Positions 22,329 to 30,314 of a stretch of 64,000 nucleotides of DNA are shown here, piece after piece. A program made the position numbers and the translations under genes. Under the pieces are notes generated by a model, which saw only the letters and a list, made by a program, of their open reading frames with translations, searched no databases and had not been told where the DNA came from. How positions within the stretch are numbered: position 1 is the first letter of the stretch; each line of letters opens with the position of its first letter. This DNA comes from Setoptus koraiensis. Its lineage: Eukaryota > Arthropoda. Where the stretch lies: assembly GCA_048013815.1 (NCBI GenBank), contig CM106586.1, forward strand, positions 5,332,001-5,396,000, read 5' to 3'.

Positions 22329-23072
22329 ATTCGAAATCAATATTGGCCCGTCAATCAAGAATGAGTAACAATTTTTAATTTGAAGTTGTCGCTTGCAATC
22401 TGTCTTGCAATATGTCAAAAAGCTTTTGTGACTGCTCTATCGGCCGGATTCTGTGAGAAGATTCTATTAATATTTTCTCTGTTATTTAGTGGAAACAACA
22501 ATTTCTTAGCTACTCTGTCGCTGCAAATCGTTATGGGGAGAAGTTTATTATTAGCACAACTTTCTATCAATGTGAATGCAAAATGTTCTCACTCGATGCA
22601 TGAAAAGCAACGTTCATGCAACATTCTGCATTATGAAACGAAAAAAAAGAAGAATATCTCACTGGCCATTAACAAATGACCATGACAACGGGGCAAAGTG
22701 CTGGTCTCCACGATAGGTGACGGCGATCTGAAACTTGAATCAGCCTAAATTGAGAAAAATAAATCGTTTTATTTGCTATGATTGGGGGCTTTTTATTCGA
22801 GATTCTTTTATATCATTCGCATATCAATTCCTCTTGTTTCTAGTTCATCTCTGATCCTCTGGAACAGTTTTCGAAATTTGCTCGAGGGAAATTTATTTCG
22901 CTGTTGAGAGACCAGAAATGTTCATAGGAGCGAAAGTATCACGAATCGAACAGGTCCACTTTTTGAGACTTCAGTTCACCGTTGGCTCTTTTCTTTTCTT
23001 GTTCATCTCTTTCCTGTTGAAACTCTCTATAGATGTATAGATGTACATCTCTTCTAGGATCCTCCCATTGTC
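22329..23072. other. Spacer between copies 1 and 2
   Basis: Holds the 5' flank of copy 1, which matches the 5' flank of copy 2 (about 22430-22560 against 23885-24010), and, at 22939-23080, a remnant C-terminal tail of copy 2 in another frame. Confidence 0.6.
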
Positions 23073-23792
23073 TCATGGGATAGGAAAAACCCATTTGCTC
23101 GGGTAAGGCCATGCCTGAAGCGCACGTTCGGCGACTCTCGACCATTCGAAATGATCTTTGTGAGGCTCCAAATTTACCGCCGCTGTAACTGCTTGACAGA
23201 TCTTCGCGGCCGAATAAACTGGTGCGATGGGCTCGCTACTCGTTATGACAAGCTTATTGAAATGCGTGTCGTCAACATTTTCCTCCTTGGCTAATTTCAA
23301 AAGATCGTTGATGGCTTTTTGAAAGTTGAAATAATCTTTGCTCTGAACATTGTAAGGCGTGCACAATTCGATAGCTAGACTGAGATATCCATCCCTTGTC
23401 GGTTTGGATTTTTCAAGTAAGTAGCGTCTGAAATTACTTTTGAATCTTGCCTTCATCCGTAGATTGCCTTGATGCATACCGGAGACAACTCGAATGACCT
23501 CTTCCATGTTGATCTCGTGCGAGGCATCCAGTTGTGTGGCCATTTGTAACACTTTCATCATTTGTCTTGGCCAATGATGACTCGTACTTTGCAGATGAGC
23601 AGCACTCGGGTGACCAACAGCGCTTTTGAATTTTGATAGCATGTGAGATTCTTCATTGTACCATTTTTCGACTTGATCATTGATCGTCTTTATTTGTTCC
23701 AAAGTACGTTCCTGTCCTCTAACCATTGCATGGCTGAAACTCATCAACATGAGAGTTCCAAAAGCAATACTGACGACATTGAATAGATACAT
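23073..23792 (-). CDS. Secreted protein family, copy 2 (239 residues)
   Basis: Start MYLFNVVSIAFG, signal peptide ending near MVRGQ, then ERTLEQIKTINDQVEKWYNE, HHWPRQMMKVLQMAT, ELCTPY, FNFQKAINDLLKLAKEENVD, EPIAPVYSAAKICQAV and AWPYPSKWVFP. The gene stops at FPIP, but downstream in a shifted frame (to about 22939) there is a charged helical tail, VHLYIYREFQQERDEQEKKR. It resembles the in-frame tail of copy 5 (YHLFMEEISRRIKKEREELG). So copy 2 probably lost its tail through one small indel, or the assembly has an error there. The upstream-extended start at 23870 is not preferred. Confidence 0.82.
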   Translation of the reverse strand: MYLFNVVSIAFGTLMLMSFSHAMVRGQERTLEQIKTINDQVEKWYNEESHMLSKFKSAVGHPSAAHLQSTSHHWPRQMMKVLQMATQLDASHEINMEEVIRVVSGMHQGNLRMKARFKSNFRRYLLEKSKPTRDGYLSLAIELCTPYNVQSKDYFNFQKAINDLLKLAKEENVDDTHFNKLVITSSEPIAPVYSAAKICQAVTAAVNLEPHKDHFEWSRVAERALQAWPYPSKWVFPIP

Positions 23793-24433
23793 AATTGATA
23801 TCGATCGAAGCACGCTAATCAAGAATAATTTGAAATTTTCAATTTCGAAGGTCCAGTTGCAATATGTCAAATAGCATTGATGTGTTTTCTATCGGCCTGA
23901 TTCTGTCGGAAGATTCTATTAATATTTTCTCTGTTATTTAGTGGAAACAACAACTTCTTAGATACTCTGTCGCTGCAAATCGTTATTGGGGAGAAGTTTA
24001 TTATTAGCACAACTTTTATCAACGCTGGCTATCAATGCTTTTGCTCGCAGTTGTCTGGCAGGAGATGCAACTTTACAGGACATCGTTGTAACGACCACAA
24101 AAGAGCATAAAGAACTCAAACAGTGACTGGTCCTGATTGTTCCGGTATAAATCAAGACACCATTAGAACGTCCGATCTGCTCAACCTGATGCATCCTCTT
24201 ATGGTACCATAGCAATGATGTCAAAGAATATCTAGTCGTCTATGATGTGAGTTTTGTATCCTAGAATGCACATTATCTAGTAAGGCGTCCGCGTTTGGTC
24301 TCAACGTTGTTAATTGCGTTGAATGCAGGGCAATACACCAAGCTTGTTCGATTAACCGGACACATTGACGACGAATCTGCATCGAATTCAATTGGGTCAA
24401 TCTTTTACATAATCCTTTATTGTAGCAATGCAT

Positions 24434-24817
24434 TCATTGGGTGATGTAGTTAAACAAAACAAACGACATCAATATAGAAAACCACTGCTGGACCTCAATG
24501 AAGTGGCCAAACTGACTGGTCTTGTTGAAATAGATCGGATTTTTCTCTTTCGCTCTGTCCACTAGTGATTTTGGCGACGATGGTAATTTGTATTTGGAAG
24601 TTTGGTTATAGTGCTGACGAAGAGTGCACAATTTCACTATTGCTGGCCTCTCAGTAGTGACATAAGCAACCGTATTGGACTTTGCAGCGACATGCGCGGA
24701 GATCCAATTAGGAAATAGAGTTATGATACTCAACATGATCCAACCCAATATAGATACCAGTAAAGAGTTGCCCAGCAAAAGAGGTAGAGCGCTCACCATT
24801 TTTGCCATCATATCCAA
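24434..24817 (-). CDS. Small secreted or membrane-anchored protein, 127 residues
   Basis: A single-exon frame between family copies 2 and 3, on the same strand but unrelated to them. Residues about 8-36 are strongly hydrophobic (ALPLLLGNSLLVSILGWIML), an uncleaved anchor or signal peptide. The middle is basic with two potential N-glycosylation sites (NQT, NKT). A second hydrophobic stretch (WFSILMSFVLF) sits at the very C-terminus, as in GPI-anchor precursors or a second transmembrane helix. The stop is a TGA followed at once by ATG and an AATAAA-containing stretch, so the open frame beyond is probably 3' UTR. Function not recognised. Confidence 0.5.
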   Translation of the reverse strand: MDMMAKMVSALPLLLGNSLLVSILGWIMLSIITLFPNWISAHVAAKSNTVAYVTTERPAIVKLCTLRQHYNQTSKYKLPSSPKSLVDRAKEKNPIYFNKTSQFGHFIEVQQWFSILMSFVLFNYITQ

Positions 24818-25842
24818 ATAAATTGTTAATCGTCATAATTTCACCTGTCATAGTGAATACAAACGTTCGAATGAACTGACTAGCTGACTTTGATGATCAC
24901 AGTACGAAACATCAAAAAATACAATTAGAGCGGACAATTGTAAAATGGTTGCGGTCGAACGAGTGTCAAGGGCATTAAAAAAAAATTAAATTGGGAAGGT
25001 ATGCTTATTGAGCGGATCGATGAACATTCGACACGCCGTGCAGGTAGTCTCATGACAAAGCATCTGAGTATTTATATGAGTGAATCAGTTTATTATTAAC
25101 TATCGTCAAGTTAGCCGGGGATTCAAAAACAAGGGACTACTTGCAATCGTATCGCCTGTTGCATCTTTGATCCGTATTCACACATAGCCCCACCCCGACT
25201 TTTGACGCTCGAATTATGCCTTAAGTTGTAGATCGTCTCGATGCGAACCGGAAAAAAGACGACAGACCTTTCTCATGTTGACACAGGTGATTACGGTTAA
25301 TTTCTGTCGTAAATCAGTTCGGAATTTGCCAAGCTCGCCGGCGCACAATGACCGAGTCGCATTCTATTCCATATTGTCTACGATATTTGATTTTATCGCA
25401 ACATTTCGGAACTCCAAACAAGAGTTTGTCTCATTCACCGAAAGCGAATCAACAGTGCCCTGCAAATGTTATTTTTTTTTCATTATTTTCTCTCTTCAAA
25501 TCTCGTTTCTGAGTGTGATAAGTTAATGATGATTAGTAATCGATCAAGGGGTTCGCCCTGAATTGTTCTAAGTGCTAGCACATATACTATGCACATTTGA
25601 GAGAATGCGCATGCCTTTATTATCGGGTCATACATGATTAATTTATTGTTCTCCTATCCCAGTTTCATTGGCTCACGCCACAAACAATTCTGTGAAACTT
25701 GGCGAGAGAGACTATTTTCACTTTCGCAGTCGCCGAAAATGTTCATGCCATTCAAAGAAGTACAAACCTGATAGGTCAGCTTATTCAGCCCTTTATTTCG
25801 AACTGGACATTCTCTCATCAGGCTTCATGAATTTATTGACCG
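24818..25842. other. Spacer between the 127-residue gene and copy 3
   Basis: No supported gene. The last ~160 bases (about 25680-25842) form the conserved 3' flank of the family, with an AATAAA on the minus strand, seen also below copies 4, 6, 7 and 8. Confidence 0.5.
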
Positions 25843-26613
25843 TTACCAATCTCTCTCATCCGCTGAAAAAACCCAATCACCCGGGTAAGGCCACTGCTGA
25901 ATCGCAAGTTTCGTCGCATCTCCGTCAGGATACCATGAGAAAACCATTCGGGGGGGCTCTGAAGTTAATGACACCATAACTGCTTGGCAGATCTTTGCAG
26001 CAGAATAAAGTGGCCCAATCGGCTCATTGCTGCTAATGACAAGCTTATTGAACTGTTCATCGTCAACATTCTCCTCCTTAGCTATCTTTATAAGATCATT
26101 GACGGCTTTCTGGAAGTTGAAAAAATTTTTGCCGTGAAAACTATGATAGGGGCACAATTTTTTCGCCAGCTTGAAATACATATCCCTTACACCCTCGTGC
26201 CATCTGCTCTTGTAATTTATATAATGGTTGAAATTATTCAAGAATCGCTGCTTCAATCCTTTAATGTCATTATGCAAACCGGCCACAAGATGAGTTACTT
26301 CTTTCATGTCAATGTCACTCTTTAATTCATAGGGCCAATATTCACCCTTGTGTGTGGCCACTTGTAATATTTTCATCATTTGTCTTGGCCAATGCTGACT
26401 TTTACTTTGCTGATGCGCCGGACTTGATTGGCCAGCAACCTCTTTGAGATTCGACAGCAGATGAAATTCGTTTTGGTACCATTTTTCGACTTCATTATTG
26501 ATCATCTTTATTTGTTCCAAAGTACGTTCCTGTCCTCGTACGAGCATGGAGTTTAAACTCATGACGAACATGAGAGCCCCAAGAGCTAAACTGATAATAT
26601 TGAGTGGATGCAT
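25843..26613 (-). CDS. Secreted protein family, copy 3 (256 residues)
   Basis: Start MHPLNIISLALG (an ATG four codons upstream is specific to this copy), signal peptide ending MLVRGQ, then ERTLEQIKMINNEVEKWYQN, SQHWPRQMMKILQVATH, KLCPYHSFHGKNFFNFQKAV, IKIAKEENVDDEQFNKLVI, EPIGPLYSAAKICQAVMV and QQWPYPGDWVF. It belongs to the NEVEKWYQ subgroup with copy 4 (closest), 6, 7 and 8. It carries a WPYELKSDID insert shared with copy 4. Two conserved cysteines. The 3' flank contains the family's conserved untranslated block. Confidence 0.85.
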   Translation of the reverse strand: MHPLNIISLALGALMFVMSLNSMLVRGQERTLEQIKMINNEVEKWYQNEFHLLSNLKEVAGQSSPAHQQSKSQHWPRQMMKILQVATHKGEYWPYELKSDIDMKEVTHLVAGLHNDIKGLKQRFLNNFNHYINYKSRWHEGVRDMYFKLAKKLCPYHSFHGKNFFNFQKAVNDLIKIAKEENVDDEQFNKLVISSNEPIGPLYSAAKICQAVMVSLTSEPPRMVFSWYPDGDATKLAIQQWPYPGDWVFSADERDW

Positions 26614-27317
26614 TTTCGAAACCAATCAGAGCGCGTCAAGAATAAATTGTATTTTTTTAATTGGTAGTTTTAGCTTGAAATGTGTATTGCAATATGTTAA
26701 AAAGGTATTGGGAGTGTTTTATCGGACGGATGCCGTGGATAGAGTCTACTAATATTTCTTATTCTGGAATCCAGCAGAAAAAATCTTTCAGCGACTGTCT
26801 CCACGAATTGGTACCTGAGAGGATTCTATTTTTGGCACAACTTTTCATCGACCTGAGATCACAATTCTTTCGCTCAACGTCATGGAGGGCAAAATGGCAG
26901 AATATCTCACTCGCGACCGGAAAACGACTATAGCAAAATATGGATCCTCTTCTTCGGCTGCTCTCTCCAGATTCCTCGATCGACATCATATTGACTGTCT
27001 GGGAAAAACCAAATCGCGGGAGCAGAGCCATACCTATAGCGTATGTTCGGCATCGATGGGGTCACCCTAAATTGTTCAAAATTACTAGCACATAAAATGC
27101 ACATTCGAAAGAATGCGCGGTTCTTTATTTATGGGTAATACATGATTAATTTCTTGTACTTTGTACACCAGTCTCATTGTCTCACACCGCAAACAATTCT
27201 TTAAATCTCGGCGAGAGACTATTGCACTTTCGCAGCATCTAGAACGTTCATGTGATCCAAAGAAGTAAGAAACTGATAGGTCGGCTTATTCAGCCCTCTG
27301 TTTCGAACTGAATTCTC

Positions 27318-28118
27318 TCAAACTCTCAAATTCAATATTTCCTTATATATTTCTTGAGAGCCAACTAACTCGTCCTTTTGAAAAACCCAGTAGCCAGGGT
27401 AAGGCCACTTCTGGAGTGCACGTTCGGCGTCTTCAGACCATTGGAACCATCTTTGGGGGGGATCTTCGGTGACCGCTATTACAACTGCATGACAGATCTT
27501 TGCGGCCGAATAAAGTGGCGCAATAGGCTCACTACTTGTGATGATGAGCTCGTTGAACAGTTTATTGGTAACACCTTCCTCCTTGGCTATCTTTGTAAGA
27601 TCGTCGATGGCTTTTTGGAAGTTGAAAAAATTTTTGCCGTGGAAACCATAGGTGGGGCACAATCTCTTCGCTTGCTTGGCATACACATCCCTTACATCCT
27701 CGTGCCATCTGCTCTTGTAATTTATATACATGTTGAATTTCTTGGAGAAACGTTCCTTTAATCCTTTAATGTTATTATGCAAACCTGCCACAAGATGAGT
27801 GACTTCTTTCATGTCGACCTCACTCTTTAATTCATAGGGCCAATATTCATCGCTGTATGTGGCAACTTGTAATATTCTCATCATTTGTCTTGGCCAATGC
27901 TGACTCTTACTTTGCCGATGCGCCGCACTGGCTTTCCCCGCAACTTCTTTGAGATTCGACAGTAGATGAGATTCGTTTTGGTACCACTTTTCGACTTCAT
28001 CGTTGATCATCTTTATTTGTTCCAAAGTACGTTTTTGTCCTCTGACCGACACACAGTTTAAACTCATGACTAACATCAGAGCCCCAATAGCGAAACTGAT
28101 AATATTGAGTGGATGCAT
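27318..28118 (-). CDS. Secreted protein family, copy 4 (266 residues)
   Basis: Very close to copy 3: MHPLNIISFAIG start, signal peptide ending SVRGQ, KRTLEQIKMINDEVEKWYQN, SQHWPRQMMRILQVAT, a WPYELKSEVDMKEVTHLV insert, GFHGKNFFNFQKAIDDL, EPIAPLYSAAKICHAVV and KWPYPGYWVFQ. The start lies 1505 bp from that of copy 3, and upstream and downstream flanks are also similar, so the duplicated unit was about 1.5 kb. The C-terminus is longer than in copy 3 (SQEIYKEILNLRV), a possible short relic of the copy 5 tail. Confidence 0.85.
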   Translation of the reverse strand: MHPLNIISFAIGALMLVMSLNCVSVRGQKRTLEQIKMINDEVEKWYQNESHLLSNLKEVAGKASAAHRQSKSQHWPRQMMRILQVATYSDEYWPYELKSEVDMKEVTHLVAGLHNNIKGLKERFSKKFNMYINYKSRWHEDVRDVYAKQAKRLCPTYGFHGKNFFNFQKAIDDLTKIAKEEGVTNKLFNELIITSSEPIAPLYSAAKICHAVVIAVTEDPPQRWFQWSEDAERALQKWPYPGYWVFQKDELVGSQEIYKEILNLRV

Positions 28119-28872
28119 TTCTGACAGTAATCAGGGCACTCCAATCAAGAATAAATTGCAATTTTTTAATTCGAAGTTTCCGCTTCCAATGTGTGTTGCA
28201 ATATGTCTAAAAACATTTGTGGGGATTCCGTGGAAAGGGTCTAATAATATTTTTTCCGGAATGTGGTGAAAAAAAAATTCTTTAAGCGATTCTACGAATT
28301 TCCACCCGAAGAATCTATTTTTGGCACAACTTTTCATCAGTGTGAACTTGTAATGTCAAACCAAATATTAGAGTAAATGTTTCGGCAGTCATTGCAGACC
28401 TAATGTTTGAATTCATCACACAACCTTGTGACCTAGCGATAAAACCAGAACCACTCGCTCACCGTAGCGAACAAATGCGAAAACGTTCCAATCTACCCGA
28501 GTCGATGGCATCGTCCAATGACCCAATGAGTCAAAAAGAGGCTTAAATGGGCTGCCCGAATCGCCCAGTGGGTCAAATAGGGCAAAGATGAGCTACCAAA
28601 GTCGCCAGTGGGTCATTCAGATTGGTGGATCAGATTGGGTCGACCCAAGGGCAGGTATTGACACACTAGCCTGCGCCAACATAACTATTCGTGATGCTAG
28701 TCTAAATATGTCGTCGCGTTTTCAATATTTCACGTTTTTTAATTAAAACTCAATGCACAGATTTTACTTATTTCCATCTCATCTCTGGTCTTTTGACACA
28801 AAATTTCCCGAATTTGCTCAAACGGAAGCATATTCACTCTTGCAACGCCAAGTATTTATACGATCCAATGCA
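28119..28872. other. Spacer between copies 4 and 5
   Basis: Upstream flank of copy 4, then a stretch (about 28490-28640) with imperfect repeats of a CCAGTGGGTCA-like phrase. No gene seen. Confidence 0.5.
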
Positions 28873-29727
28873 TCAGGCGCCGAACAAGTAGTCTCCATTA
28901 GGCTTTTGTTCGTCTTCGGCCTTTTTCTTTCCGAGCTCTTCTCGCTCCTTCTTGATCCTTCTGGAGATCTCCTCCATGAACAAATGATAGGCCTCTCCCG
29001 GTCTAGGAAAAACCCAATCGCCTGGGTAGGGCCATGCCGTAATCGTACGCTCGGTGGCTTCGGACCATTTGAACCAATCCGTGTGGGGGCTCTCATTTAC
29101 TGCCACTATAACAGCTTGGCAGATTTTTGCGGCTGAATAAAGTGGCGCAATAGGCTCACTGCTAGTAATGACGAGCCCATTAAACTGTTTATCGTCAACA
29201 TTTTCCTCCTTAGCTAATCCTAAAAGATCCTCGATTGCTTTTCGAAAGTTGAAATAGTCTTCGCTGTTGGAGCTGTAAGGAGTGCACAATTCCTTTGCTT
29301 GACTGAGATACACATCCCTCCTCACATCGCCTAGTCTATATTTGAGGCGTAAGTAGGCGTTGAAATTGTGCTCGAAATCTGCTCTAATGTGTATGTTGTC
29401 TTGATGCAAACCGGAAACAAGACGATTCACTTTTTGCATGTCAACCTCACTCGATGAACGTAATTTTGTGGCAACTTGTAATACTTTCATCATTTGTCTT
29501 GGCCAACGACGGTTCTCACATTGTAGCTGAGCCGCGCTGGCATTACCAGCCAGCTGTCCGAAATTCGGCAACGTTAGAGATTCATTGTTGTACCATTTTT
29601 CGACTTGATCATTGATCGTCTTTATTTGTTCCAAGAAACGTTGCTGTCCTCTCGACATTGCAGGGTTGCAACTCATGAACACGAGAGTTCCAAATGCAAC
29701 ACTGACGGCAGTGAATAGATGCACCAT
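28873..29727 (-). CDS. Secreted protein family, copy 5 with charged C-terminal tail (284 residues)
   Basis: Start MVHLFTAVSVAFG, signal peptide ending MSRGQ, QRFLEQIKTINDQVEKWYNN, RRWPRQMMKVLQVATK, ELCTPYSSNSEDYFNFRKAI, EENVDDKQFNGLVITSSEPI, YSAAKICQAV and AWPYPGDWVFPRP. A third mature cysteine appears in LQCENRRW, as in copy 6. Unlike most copies it continues with a charged helix (EEISRRIKKEREELGKKKAE) and ends NGDYLFGA, which seems to be the ancestral C-terminus. Groups with copies 1 and 2 by the DQVEKWYN signature. Confidence 0.85.
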   Translation of the reverse strand: MVHLFTAVSVAFGTLVFMSCNPAMSRGQQRFLEQIKTINDQVEKWYNNESLTLPNFGQLAGNASAAQLQCENRRWPRQMMKVLQVATKLRSSSEVDMQKVNRLVSGLHQDNIHIRADFEHNFNAYLRLKYRLGDVRRDVYLSQAKELCTPYSSNSEDYFNFRKAIEDLLGLAKEENVDDKQFNGLVITSSEPIAPLYSAAKICQAVIVAVNESPHTDWFKWSEATERTITAWPYPGDWVFPRPGEAYHLFMEEISRRIKKEREELGKKKAEDEQKPNGDYLFGA

Positions 29728-30314
29728 TTAAATATATTAGAGGCTCAAATTTAGAGCAAATAAAATAAGAAAATAAATCTCCACGAATTCTTTCTGCCTT
29801 TGCTGAGTTGAATAGGCCATACGAACACTCGTCAATTTTTTCCCTTAGTTCCTTTCTGAGCTCTCCCACACACAATATCCGAGTAACGAACCCCTCTCGG
29901 ACAGATATTTATTTTTATCACAGTTTTTTGGAAGCGCCAGCACGATCCATTCCCGTTCGCTGAATAGCAACGGGAATGGAATTCCAATCAATCTTGTGTG
30001 GATCCAAATTTAGTGCTAACAAGAAAAATGTTGTCTAGCGTGAAAAGTGTGACACTGGTTGATTATTCACATCTGAGGGGCATGTTTGTGATTGTGTAGC
30101 GATGACACTGTCATTATGACAGCATATGTCGAATCTGTCGGTTTAATTTGAGAAATATATCCTTACTATCATACATCAAATATTGTCAAATATATGTTTG
30201 TTGTTAGTGTACATGAGTGTGTCGTGACAATGTGGATATTGCCGGGCATTGTCGAGTATACAAAGTGTCGAGTATACAAAGTGTCGAGTATACAAAGTAT
30301 TCTTGGGGTGTCGG
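29728..30314. other. Spacer between copy 5 and KANK
   Basis: Contains a perfect 11-bp stem hairpin (CCATTCCCGTT at 29947-29957, inverted at 29969-29979) and three exact copies of a 16-bp unit GTCGAGTATACAAAGT at 30251-30298, in the KANK 3' flank. No gene seen. Confidence 0.7.

Noticed and set aside
22329-22418. Upstream extension of copy 1 (and the same in copy 2) to an earlier MTYC start
   Set aside because: It would place ~28 polar residues before the signal peptide, while the other copies begin at the MHLF/MHPL methionine.
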